From positions 17,081,545 to 17,145,544 of the forward strand of contig CM026402.1 of NCBI GenBank assembly GCA_014843695.1: a stretch of 64,000 nt of DNA, given 5' to 3'. The position numbers and the translations under genes are program-made. This document shows, one piece after another, positions 49,568 to 60,600 of this stretch; position 1 is the first letter of the stretch; each line of letters begins with the position of its first letter. The notes beneath the pieces were generated by a model that had not been told where the DNA came from, did no database searches, and worked only from the letters and a program-made list of their open reading frames with translations. This stretch comes from Archivesica marissinica (taxonomy: Eukaryota; Mollusca; Bivalvia; Venerida; Vesicomyidae).

Positions 49568-50077
49568 TGGAAGCAGTGGTAGCACGTTCACCTCAGGTGT
49601 GAGAGGTTCGAAGTTCTCACACAGCTGTAGCCGTTACGATTGTGCCCTTAGTCAGGAATTTAAATTCCACGTTGCCTCTATCTCTCCCTCGTGGTGATGA
49701 ATTCCATGTTGCCTCTCCCTCGTGGGGATGAATTCCATGTTGCCTCTCCCTCGTGGGGATGAATTCCACGTTGCCTCTTCTCTCTCCCTCGTGGTGATGA
49801 ATTCCATGTTGCCTCTCCCTCGTGGTGATGAATTCCATGTTGCCTCTCCCTCGTGGTGATGAATTCCATGTTGCCTCTCCCTCGTGGGGATGAATTCCAC
49901 GTTGCCTCTTCTCTCTCCCTCGTGGGGATGAATTCCATGTTGCCTCTCCCTCGTGGGGATGAATTCCATGTTGCCTCCTCTCTCCCTCGTGGTGATGAAT
50001 TCCATGAGAAATAAGGTCTCAAGAGTGATTGAAATAATGTTATAAGAACTTGTTTCGGAATTAGGCAACTTTAAACT
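49568..50077 (+). mobile_element. SINE B with an internally expanded minisatellite
   Basis: B head (gtggaagcagtggtagcacg) and tail (taaggtctcaagagtgattg) enclose about ten copies of ttgcctctccctcgtggtga plus tgaattccatg, normally single copy. The whole unit is flanked by a 20-bp TSD with one mismatch, ATCATTATTTAATAATATTT (49548-49567, 50078-50097). Confidence 0.9.
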
Positions 50078-50097
50078 ATCATTATTTAATCATATTT

Positions 50098-50705
50098 ACT
50101 TCATGACCAATACCATTCTAACAATATGCAACTATCAAGTGAACCCTGACACGCTGCACATACGTTAGATAACTCTGACTCGCCCAAGTAATGCAATGGG
50201 ATTATTTCCCTTGTCATTGACCTTGGGTTGTCTTCCCTGGATGTTACGCCATTTAATAACAGCGGCAATACTAAAAAGAGCATGACAAAGAAAGACAAAA
50301 CTCGTTTTTAGGCTCCACAACGAATGGCTTCACTGTGGACTACTATACAGCTCAGCTCAAAGAAGTATTGACAGAGAGATCAGGAGGCAAATTATGTGCA
50401 GGCCCGGGTAAAGAATGTTGAATGAGCGTAGCGAACGAGGTTGCTAAAGGGGTCCGGGGGCATGTCCCCTGAATATTTTGGTTTTTAGGATACAATTTCC
50501 AGCTTTCTGCTGCATTTAAAAGACAAATTCGGACATGTTTTTATAACAAATAAACATGATATATATTTGTGTTGGTCAAAATGATGTGCAGGCCCGGGCC
50601 TTTTGGCCTAATGGCAGCTATGTGCCTGGAGACATCAAATTTAGGCATCTGCCGTTCTATGAATATTGATGTACAATCCTCAAAATAGGGTGCCTACCCG
50701 TATAT
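50098..50705. other. Intergenic, unrecognised
   Basis: About 600 bp. gagcgtagcgaacgaggttg and ggtccgggggcatgtcccc near 50430 look like part of a dispersed repeat but have no second copy here. gtgcaggcccggg occurs twice (50397, 50585). Confidence 0.4.
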
Positions 50706-50714
50706 GATTTACAT

Positions 50715-50859
50715 TAGCCTGGGTTCCAGTCTGTCGATTTTTAACTTCAGGCAAAATGACATGATCAGAAACTCAATACGGCTCAATTAATAGTCTCGGT
50801 GTTAAAATATATTTATTTGACTGACCAGGCAAAATATATCGTCGCCTGCTCCCAGGCTA
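50715..50859 (+). mobile_element. MITE F, intact, with 9-bp target duplication
   Basis: 145 bp, TIRs TAGCCTGGG / CCCAGGCTA. Flanks GATTTACAT at 50706-50714 and 50860-50868. No ORF. Confidence 0.93.
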
Positions 50860-50933
50860 GATTTACATCTCTTGTCTAGGATACTTACCATGTATAAACA
50901 AAGACGTATCCGCACCACAGCTAGCCATAGTTA

Positions 50934-51222
50934 CAGACGGATATGTAGTACAGTTGTTAACACGTTGGACTGGTAATCCAGAGATCGCAGGTTCGATCCC
51001 CCGTCTGGCCCTAATAATATTAAATAACAGTTTTCCAGTTAGGACTTTAAACCGAGGTCTCATGTCGGTGCTGTACACCATGCACGTAAAAGAACAAGAG
51101 GAGATTCTGGAATGGGTCTCTGTCTGTATCATGCACTATCCTACAAACATCTAAAATGACTAATATCTTCAGGAGGCGTCGCTCATATGGTCAACCGGTA
51201 GCGACGATAAATAAACGTAAAC
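50934..51222 (+). mobile_element. SINE C, full length
   Basis: Head agacggatatgtagtacagt and ctggtaatccagagatcgca with B box ggttcgatccc. The tail ends cgataaataaacgtaaac. Confidence 0.92.
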
Positions 51223-51516
51223 TACATCATCAACAGTCTTGTATCTCTTGTCTCCCCTGTATAAACATTTTGGTCTATCTGAATACTTGGAATATACTCA
51301 TATATAAATCATATAAACGTGTCTAGCTATTGGGTTAATAATTCAAAGAAACGTCAAATATTCTCTTTTAAAACCGTGTTTATATTTGCAAAATACAAGT
51401 AAATACTAATGATACTATGTTAAAAACATTGATTAATTTCAACAATTATTTTTTCTTATCCCCCTTTCTATTTCAGCTTTACCCAATTAATGCATAAAAT
51501 CACCTCCAAAAACGAA
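51223..51516. other. Intergenic AT-rich, no features
   Basis: About 290 bp without ORF or repeat that I recognise. Confidence 0.4.
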
Positions 51517-51690
51517 TCGAACCCCGCTGGGGCGTTATGATTGTGCCCTTAGGCAAGGCATTTAAATTACACATTGCCTCTTCGCTCTCCCTCGTGGTGA
51601 TGGATTCCACCAGGAATGAGGTCTCGAGAGTAATTAATATAAGTTGTTATAACTTGTTTCACACTCGAGCTAAAATAAATTTGTATAAAC
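51517..51690 (+). mobile_element. SINE B, 5'-truncated
   Basis: Starts at the B box (cgaaccccgctgg). The tail is aaaataaatttgtataaac. Confidence 0.88.
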
Positions 51691-51768
51691 AAAAAACTAA
51701 TGGGTTCGCCCTTGACTTGAGGCCAACAGTATTGCATATATAGCCTAACACGTATCCCATGTATAATA

Positions 51769-52003
51769 GGTTCGATCCCCCGTCTGGAACTAATAAAATT
51801 AACAGTCTTTCAGATGGACTTTAAACCGAGGTCTCGAGTCGGTGCTTTACACCGTGCACGTACACGAACCAGAGGAGACTCTGGAATGGGTATTCGTCTG
51901 TGTCATTGCACTATCCTCCCAACATCTAAAATGACTAATCTGTTCAGGAGGCATCGCTCATATGGGTAACCGGTAGCGACGATAAATAAACGTAAAACAC
52001 ATA
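51769..52003 (+). mobile_element. SINE C, 5'-truncated, with target duplication
   Basis: Begins ggttcgatccccc. Flanked by CCATGTATAATA (51757-51768, 52004-52015). Confidence 0.9.
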
Positions 52004-52029
52004 CCATGTATAATATATTGTATTTAAAA

Positions 52030-52228
52030 TGTAACATTGGGAGTTTAAATCGAGGTCTCTTGTCGGTGGTTTACACTATGCATGTATAGTAAGCCAAGGA
52101 GACTCCTGACAATGTCTTTGTCTGTACCATTGCACTATACTCCGAAATCTTAAAATGACTAATCTCTTCAGGAGGCGTCGCTCATATGGGCAACCGGTAG
52201 CGGCGAATATATAAATGTAAAAACAAAA
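52030..52228 (+). mobile_element. SINE C, diverged
   Basis: gggagtttaaatcgaggtct, a degraded body and ggaggcgtcgctcatatggg in the tail. Confidence 0.8.
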
Positions 52229-52261
52229 ACACACATTGGTTGCTATGGATACAACTGTTTG

Positions 52262-52487
52262 TTTGTTTGGGTTTTACGTCTGCATCAGCAGCATTTGGGC
52301 TATATCAACGGCGGGCAGTTGACCTAATAACACCTTTCCTGGGCATGCTCCATCGGTTATCTGGTACTGTGTGCACCAACCTCCGTACGAAACGGCCAAT
52401 TTTTTAATATAAATGAAACACGGCCTGAGCGGGACTCGAACCAGTGACCATAAGTGGTGATAGGTTACAGTGGTACACAACTTCAAT
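52262..52487 (-). mobile_element. SINE D
   Basis: Minus-strand: gggttttacgtctgcatcag, ctccgtacgaaacggccaat, cggcctgagcgggactcgaa. The A box end is eroded. Confidence 0.85.
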
Positions 52488-52793
52488 AGCATACGGTTCT
52501 ATAGACAGTTGGAATCTTTATCACATGTTATTGGCATCTGAGCTCAACGGTTCTGTTTTAAAGCGGGATGTATACTGTTCAGATGCATTCTGTATCAGAT
52601 ATAGATTAACTAGCCCCACTCTGTGGCTCTAGTTACCTCCCTTGACGTTCGTCCACATAATTATTATATATGGAATGTTAATGACGTAATAATAACGTTC
52701 ACGTGTTCGACAAGAGATTGACAAGCCATGAACATAACAAAAAGTACAATCAAAATAAATACACAAAAGTACAAAACAACAATCTCTCGAATA
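52488..52793. other. Intergenic, no features
   Basis: About 305 bp of AT-rich sequence up to the Tc1-like element. Confidence 0.4.
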
Positions 52794-54463
52794 TACACTT
52801 AACAACTCTTATAAGTGTGCATCTTTGATTTCCGTATAACTTTTTTATTTATCAATATTTTTGCACGAAATTTTGTGTACTGGCTATTGACTACATTTTG
52901 AGTATTATCCCATGCTCCACGTGTTCAATTTAATCGATACGGCACGTTGAACCACGCAACGTCAAAATCAACACAATGCACGAGGAAATGGTGCGCTGGC
53001 ACAAAATAAAACTGCATTTGGTCGTTGTGGACTTGATTACGATCCATACATCAGAAAAACATGACATGGGCAGGCTGACCATAGCGGAACGGGAAATAGC
53101 CGTCGGCTTCATCAACGCCGGTATACACCAAACAGAGGTACGTCTCAAAGTTAATTTAATGGCACTCATTAATAAGTTTCTTTGTGTTATAAAAATTGAA
53201 AGTCACTAACATTCAGTTATTTATCGAAAATATCCATAAAAAATAATTTATATATTTTAATTACTAATTTCATGTTATCCGTATCATTTGCAGGTTGCGC
53301 GACGCATGGGTGTACACCGCAACACCATCAGCAAGCTGATGCTTAAGTACAGAGCGACTGGCAACGTTTGTAACCTCCCTCGCAGACCACGTGGGCGTTG
53401 TACAACAGCTGCACAAGATAATCACATCGTACATGTGCATCGTCAGCAGAGAACACGTACAGCTGTCAAGACGGCCGGAGAAACGCGTGGGACGCACGGA
53501 CGCCATATCTCTGCGCAGACCGTTAGAAGGCGTCTTCGATCGCTCGCCAACATGCGGTGTAGACGGCCCTTTAAGAGTATTTATTGTACTGACTCAGAGG
53601 CATAGGGCACTGCAAGATCGTTGGGCTCGGCGTCATCTTAGAACAACACAGGCAGAATGGGGGCAGGTCCTGTTTACTGACGAAAAGAAGTTCTGCCTAC
53701 AGGAAAACGACTGTCGTTCACGGGTATATCGACAACGGGGAAAACGGTTCAACGACAACTGCGTCATCGAACGAGTTAGGTACGTTGGTGGGTCAGTAAT
53801 GGTGTCTCCTTACATCACAAGACTAACATCGTGTTCATTAACGGTAATCTAAACGCCGCCCGGTACCAACATGACGTGTTTCAAATGTACCCATGTTTAG
53901 GAACACTAGAGGATTGCGGTTGCTGCAGGATGGCGCACCAGCCCACAGGGCTAGGGCGACAAGATTCTTTCTGAATGCTAACCACATCAATGTGATGGAC
54001 ATACCACCGAAGTCTCCCGACTTAAACATTATAGAAAATCTATGGGATGAATTGAATCGCCGCGTAAGAAGGACCGGCGCAGTGCCACATACCATCGCCC
54101 AGCTCCGTGCGAATATTGGGCAAGAGTGGGCAAATCTACCCCAGAACTATGTACGACGTTATGCGACGACGTTGCCAAGCTGTGATCCAGTCAGGGTGGG
54201 CATACGCGATATTAGAATAATTAATTCTCATCGGCCTGAGTTTTATCATTGACACTATCATTTTGCAACATTGACTTTTTACGCACCATCACATTACTTA
54301 GTCATGTGTGTTAAATTTGTGTTTGTTATGAAATAAAATAAATGGAATATCATGAAATATATCTCAATTGTATTTGCTGAAAATTTCATCATTATCGGGT
54401 CAATATTGACGTTGATATGAGACCATTTATACATGCACACTTATAAGAGTTGTTAAGTGTATA
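52792..54463 (+). mobile_element. Tc1-like transposon (DD34E), about 1.67 kb
   Basis: Perfect 31-bp outer repeats beginning TATACACTTAACAACTCTTA at 52792-52822 and in reverse complement at 54433-54463. The TA dinucleotides at the ends fit TA target duplication. It encloses one transposase pseudogene on plus. Element polyadenylation signals (gaaataaaataaa) lie near 54330. Confidence 0.93.
52976..54252 (+). pseudogene. Broken Tc1-family transposase with a spliceosomal intron
   Basis: N-terminal helix-turn-helix (FINAGIHQTE, then VARRMGVHRNTISKLMLKY), split by a 156-bp GT-AG intron (53138-53293) in phase 0 with a TACTAAT-like branch site (ttactaat). Catalytic triad: D in LFTDEKK, D in QDGAPAH, E in DLNIIENLWDEL, with 34 residues between the last two. 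At least three frame breaks: about 53570-53600, about 53795-53805 and about 53885-53895. It ends TGA at 54250-54252. It cannot encode an intact transposase as it stands. Confidence 0.92.
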
Positions 54464-54576
54464 TGTAGTATACTATATGTAGTATACATATTGCAGACAA
54501 AGTAACAACAAAAAAGTTATAAAGCGCTTGAATTCATTGATTATATATATACACGTGGCATTTGTATCACAGTTCA

Positions 54577-54867
54577 CAGACGTATCTGTAGTCCAGTGGT
54601 AACACGCTGGACTGGTAATCCAGGGATCGCAGGTTCAACCCCCCGTCTGACTCTAATAAAATTAACAGTCTTTCAGAAGGGACATTTAACCGAGGTCTCG
54701 TGTCGGTGCTGTACATCGTGCACGTAAAAGAACTAGAGCAGATTCTGGGATGGGTATTTGTCTGTATCATTGCACTATCCTCCAAAAAATCTAAAATGAC
54801 TAATCTCTTCAGGAGGCGTCGCTCATATGGGCAACCGGTAGCGACGATATATAAACGTAAAACACAC
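54577..54867 (+). mobile_element. SINE C, full length, with target duplication
   Basis: Head cagacgtatctgtagtccag, ctggactggtaatccaggga. Flanked by ATCACAGTTCA (54566-54576, 54868-54878). It lies about 100 bp outside the Tc1 element. Confidence 0.93.
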
Positions 54868-55079
54868 ATCACAGTTCAAAGAACATCACACGCAAAGTAT
54901 CTGTTTTAAGGTCGGTGGGGAATAATATTCTGATAATTCTATTTTATAATACAGATAGACAAGACAAAAACTAGCATAGTATGAATAATAATATTTAAAA
55001 AAGATACAGCAAGAGAATAAAATAAGAAAAACTGGAATATATAACATCTAGTATAATATATGTAGTAACACAATGCAGA

Positions 55080-55852
55080 TATAGCTACTGTGCTTTCAAA
55101 GTAAAGTAATAATACCGATGGAATATTACACTACTGTATAGGTAAGGCGATATACGATAGCTTACATGTACTGTACTTTCAAAGTAAAGTAATACTACCG
55201 TTGGAATATTACACTACTGTATAGGTAAAGCAATATACGGTAGCTTACAGGTACTGTGCTTTCAAAGTAAATAATACCGTTGGAATATTACACTACCGTA
55301 TAGGTAAGGCAATATACAATAGCTTACAGGTACTGTGCTTTCAAAGTAAATAATACCGTTGGAATATTGCACTACTTTATAGGTAAGGCAACATACGATA
55401 GCTTACATGTACTGTGCTTTCACAGTAAAGTAATAATACCGTTGGAATATTACACTACTGTATAGGTAAGGCAATATACGATAGCTTACAGGTACTGTGC
55501 TTTCAAAGTAAAGTAATAATACTGTTGGCATATTACACTACTGTATAGGTAAGGAAATATACGATGGCTTACAGGTACTGTGCTTTCAAAGTAACGTAAT
55601 AATACCGTTGGAATATTACACTACTATATAGGTAAGGCAATATACGATAGCTTACAGGTACTGTGCTTTCAAAGTAAAGTAATAATACTGTTGGAATATT
55701 ACACTACTGTATAGGTAAGGCAATATACGATAGCTTACAGGTACTGTGATTTATTGTTTAATAGGTTATACCTGACTTACCTATAATGCAATAGTGTATC
55801 GTATGTTTGTTTACAACCGTTATTACTTTACTTTGAAAGCACAGTAGCTATA
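55080..55852. mobile_element. Inverted-repeat element containing an 83-bp tandem array
   Basis: Outer inverted repeats: tatagctactgtgctttcaa...gtaataa (55080-55112) and its complement at 55820-55852. Inside are about eight copies of an 83-bp unit (ttggaatattacactactgt, ataggtaaggcaatatacga, tagcttacaggtactgtgct). The right arm holds one inverted copy (55763-55852). Probably a foldback/MITE whose left arm expanded. Confidence 0.85.
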
Positions 55853-56285
55853 TTAACAATAAAACAAAACAAACGCTTGGATTTCGTGGATTATATAAAC
55901 GGTTGGATTTCGTGGATTATATAGACACTTGGATCCATGGATCATGTCAGTTCCAACACACCCGGACATGAATTAGACGTGATACAGATCAGTTTATGGC
56001 TAACAAGCACAGTTGTCTTACCCACATAACTTAGTTATGTTTTAACATTTTTTAGCATTTATCTTAGGAACAAATTAATAATATATATGCATACTATTAT
56101 CAGGGATTCTAATTTTATAGCTGTTACCGTTATTTTGTTATATAGTCGGTTCAAAAGCTCACTCAGAGCTTGTGTTGTACTGTTGCTATCTTGCCGACTC
56201 AAAATAAAATATTATCTTATCAGTTCTAGCGCAGCTCGGACACTTGTTGCATGTGTAATACTTCGTAAACATAGTCCACAACATA
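55853..56285. other. Intergenic, no features
   Basis: A short direct repeat, cttggatttcgtggattata, occurs twice near 55880. Nothing else recognised. Confidence 0.4.
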
Positions 56286-56853
56286 TGTTAAAGCAGCATT
56301 ACATCGTAATAAAGGATGTTTTGGGTAAAATATAAATACTAATGTGTGCGTGTTTACAAAAATCGAAATAGTCGCTCAGAAACGATAAAATTCCAATAAA
56401 TTTAAACCGTCGTATACGCGACTTTGTTTATCAACACACGAAATGTAAACATGCACAGCGCGCATGCGTGAAACAACATGGGTGTAGAAAACAACGTATA
56501 TCTTTTGTAAATGAAAGACTATCTATCTATCTTCCTCTAATGTCGAACCCCTCACGGGGATGTAGAAATATCCCTAAAAGACTTAGCTAACAGAGGTATG
56601 AATCAACATATCAAGTAATTTAATTAGAAAAGACAACGTGGGACAAATGGGGACGATGCATTCCGAATGTAAACAAGTGCGGACGATGCGTTCCGATTGT
56701 AAACAAGTGCGTGACCGATCGATTCGGAAAGTCCTACTTTCGGTTTCGAGTTTGTTTTATCGCAAAAAAACACTGTTTACCAAATGAACATAAGCATACA
56801 AAGTATAATGTTAGAATGTGTAGCAGCATTGCTACCCATACGTAAAAATTGAA
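56286..56853. mobile_element. Family J element, second copy
   Basis: Starts ttaaagcagcattacatcgt, comparable to the ends of the element at 475-974 (and to a fragment, ttaaagcgacactatatcgg, at 26255). It contains cgtcgtatacgcgactttgt. The right end is eroded. No ORF. Confidence 0.5.
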
Positions 56854-57034
56854 TTTTAATACAGGTTGGCTGCTTAATGGAGGTGTGCATTAGCATAGGT
56901 TTGTCTGTACCTGTTAACATTTTTTTTAATGTCACTGTATGCGAGTGTCACGTATTTTCTCACAGCAATATTAATAAACATGCTAAAAGTGATGTACAAT
57001 CAAACAAGTGTTAGTGGTCACCCCTATTGCTCAC

Positions 57035-57280
57035 GGCTGTCCGATTAGCCCAGTGGTTAGCGTGTTCGCTTCTCACCAATGTGACCCGGTTCGATCCTCG
57101 GACCGGGAAGTATGTGAGATGGTGGTGGTCGCCATATCGGACAGGTGGGTTTTCTCCGGGGACTCCGGTTTCCTCCCACACGAATGATCACATTTACGCT
57201 TTCATCCGAGCCAACGAGAGTGATTAATATAAGTTGTTAAAGCTTGTTTCGCAATCGTTGTAAAACAAATAAGTTTAAAC
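57035..57280 (+). mobile_element. SINE A inserted into a MITE H remnant
   Basis: Full head, body and tail. MITE H sequence flanks it: gttagtggtcacccctatt on the left (56991-57024) and ttaagcagccaacctg on the right (57284-57299). A nested insertion, so H is older. Another H fragment is at 56857-56911. Confidence 0.88.
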
Positions 57281-57467
57281 TTATTAAGCAGCCAACCTGT
57301 ATTAATAATATTCAATAAATCGGAACATTACTTCAGCATAAATGATATCATTATCACAAAACATACATTTCTATTTTGTTCTGATTAATATTATGTTCTT
57401 TTAACACTAATACTGAACTGAACTGATCTGTTTCCTGTTTGTTGCATAATTGTATTTGTGTTTTCTG

Positions 57468-57645
57468 TTAGAATTTATTGTACTTTTTCTTATTCGTGTT
57501 TTTCTGTATTTCTTTAAACCACGAGTCGTTGGTGAGGATTACTTTATCGTGCGTATCCTCCCAGTTCTCCTCCTCTCGTTGTGCTTCGCGGTACATGGAA
57601 TGCATAAAACCATCGTCGGCAGCTGCTGCACCCGCATTGGCCAAT
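57468..57645 (-). CDS. Gene 2 last coding exon
   Basis: On the minus strand: acceptor ctctttattttacag, enters phase 2. It encodes LANAGAAAADDGFMHSMYRE, AQREEENWEDTHDKVILTND and SWFKEIQKNTNKKKYNKF, then TAA (57470-57468). The C-terminus is charged and may be helical, with a Lys/Asn-rich end. A full-length minus-strand SINE A sits 45 bp upstream of the acceptor. Confidence 0.75.
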
Positions 57646-60600
57646 CTGTAAAATAAAGAGATTTTCGGACATTAAATGAAGCTCTATAAGTTTTAAACAT
57701 TATTTATTTTACAACGATTGTGAAGCAAGTTTTAACAATCATCGTTGGCGCGGGTGAAAGCGTATATGAGTACCCGGAGGAAACCCACCTGTCCGATCTG
57801 GCGACCACCGTACCATCTCACATACTTCCCGGTCCGAGGATCGAACCCGGGTTGCATTGGTGAGAAGCGAGCGCGCTAACCACTGCGCTAATCGGACAGC
57901 GGAAGCAACTATAGAAGGTGCTTTTTTAGTTTAATCATATTTTATTGCAAATCATTATTATATATGTCATGCATAAACAGATATAATACATAATATGAAC
58001 ATGCAAATGGTTTGGGCCACAAGTTTTAACAACATTAGACAACGGCCCGCGCCAGGATTGAAGGTGCGATGGGTTAGTACATAACTAAGTTCTACGTGTG
58101 ACATTAAGCCAACATGGCTGAAACCTGCATTATTTTACACGTAGTCTCTATATGGTTGAAGTCATTTTTAAAGGCCTCTGGTGCTTCAAGAGTTATGGAG
58201 ATTAGTTAGACAAAAATAGCCAGTTCTAAGTGTGGCCTTCATCTTTAACCACTGTGTTCTGCATATTGTCTCTGAAACATGTGTTCTGCATATTGTCTCT
58301 GAAACATGTGTTTTGCATATTGTCTCTGAAACATGTGTTCTGCATATTGTCTCTGAAACATGTGTTCTGCATATTGTCTCCGAAATAATTATGTGTTCTG
58401 CAAATTGTCTCTGAAACATGTGTTCTGCATATTGTCTCCGAAACATGTGTTTTGCATATTGTCTCTGAAACATGTGTTCTGCATATTGTCTCTGAAACAT
58501 GTGTTTTGCATATTGTATCTGAAACATGTGTTCTGTATATTGTCTCTGAAACATGTGTTTTGCATATTGTCTCTGAAACATGTGTTCTGCATATTGTCTC
58601 TGAAACATGTGTTCTGCATATTGTCTCTGAAACATGTGTTCTGCATATGTGTTCTGCATATTGTCTCTGAAACATGTGTTCTGCATATTGTCTCTGAAAC
58701 ATGTGCTCTGCGAATTGTCTCGATAGGGTTAACAGTTGTGCCAAGTCATTCAAAATCCTATGGCGGTTCAATATGTATGAGGCGGACACGACAAACACCC
58801 ATTTGAACTTCAGTATCAAGTGTGATATGGTGTGTGTTTTACGTTTATTTATCGTCGCTACCGGTTGCCCATATGAGCGATGCTTCCTGAAGATATTAGT
58901 TATTTTAGATTTTGGAGGATAGTGCAATGATACAGACAGGGACCCATTCCAGAATCTCATCTGGTTCTTTTACGTGCACGGTGTAAAGCACCGACACAAG
59001 ACCTCGGTTTAACGTTCCATCTGAAATTTTATTAGGGTCAGACGGGGGATCGAACCTGCGATCCCTGGATTACCAGTCCAGCGTGTTACCACTGGACTAC
59101 ATATCCGTCTGTAAATATGGTTGAAACATGCGCTCTGTATATGGTCTCGACGGCTACGCGACTGGTGATATGTATATATGTTATATATATGTGTGGAGAT
59201 GGCAACTTCGAAGTTATTTGTTCTTTATTCCATGGATCTGGATGTTGCCCGCGAAACAATCCAAAAATGGCCGCCGCGCATGCGCAGTCATGACTCCAAA
59301 GTGGCGCCTATGTTGCCCGTGAACCATCTTATTATGGTGATCATTGCTGCCAATTTACTTTAAAATCCTCTAAATGGACCACAAAGTAATAGTCAGGAAA
59401 TGAAATGTGGACGTACGGAATGACGGACGGATGGGTTGGTGGCCATCGACTAATTCTATAGTCCCCCGAAACAGTTGAATGGTATGGACTAATCAGCTGC
59501 GGATTGGTTATGGGCTACTCATATCGTTATTGCAAATGCATGTTGACAGAAATGGAAATAAATACTAACGGCATTTTGTCCGGTTGCTCATCTTTAGTGT
59601 CGTTCACAGGTGGCTCGGGGATTTCAATGGCTGCACTGGGATGCGTTTTTCTATAAAACGCTATGCCATATTTGGAAGGCATTGACGTGCTCGTATTCCT
59701 GTGAAATGGAAAACATCTGAGTTGTATTTCAAATAACGGACGGAGGTAATATCTTTTTGGTTTAAACATATTTATTCCACTATATACATTCACAAAACAA
59801 TACACAATGTACACATAATCAAAGAATAGGAAAGGATTAAAACGGAAGCAGAGCTTATATAGTTTCTCTCCTAGGTAATATCTTGTCTCCAAATTCAAAT
59901 TTATTCTCAAACTTTCTGATGTGTTGTCTGGGAACCACTTTTCTAAGACAATAAGTCTGGAGTTCGAACCCCGCTGGAGCCGTTACGATCGTGCCCTTAG
60001 GCAAGGCAATTAAATTCCACATTGCCTCTTCTCTCTCCTTCATGGCGATGGATTCCATAAGGAATGAGGTCTCGAGAGTGATTAATATAAGTTGAAAGAA
60101 CTTGTTTCGCAATTGAGCTAAAATAAATTTGTATAAACTAAGACAATAATAAGTATTAATACTAGCATGTAACTACTATCTAACAACACATTAATACTAG
60201 CATGTAACTACTACCTAACAACACATTAATACTAGCATGTAACTACTACTTATCAACACATTAATACTAGCATGTAACTACTACCTAACAACACATTAAT
60301 ACTAGCATGTAGCTACTACCTAACAACATATTAATACTAGCATGTAACTACTATCTAACAACACATTAATACTAGCATGTAGCTACTACCTAACAACATA
60401 TTAATACTAGCATGTAACTACTACCTAACAACACATTAATACTAGCATGTAACTACTACCTAACAACACATTAATACTAGAATGTAACTACTACCTAACA
60501 ACACATTAATACTAGCATGTAACTACTACCTAACAACACATTAATACTAGCATGTAACTACTACCTAACAACACATTAATACTAGCATGTAACTACTACC

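Noticed and set aside
50101..50298. Minus-strand ORF starting with a signal-peptide-like hydrophobic stretch
   Set aside because: A 60-residue ORF in transposon-rich DNA with no splice partners, domain or repeat support; probably chance.
58186..58960. Up to 244-residue ORFs in the 27-bp array
   Set aside because: Unit length divisible by three, and the minus ORF runs straight into SINE C sequence.
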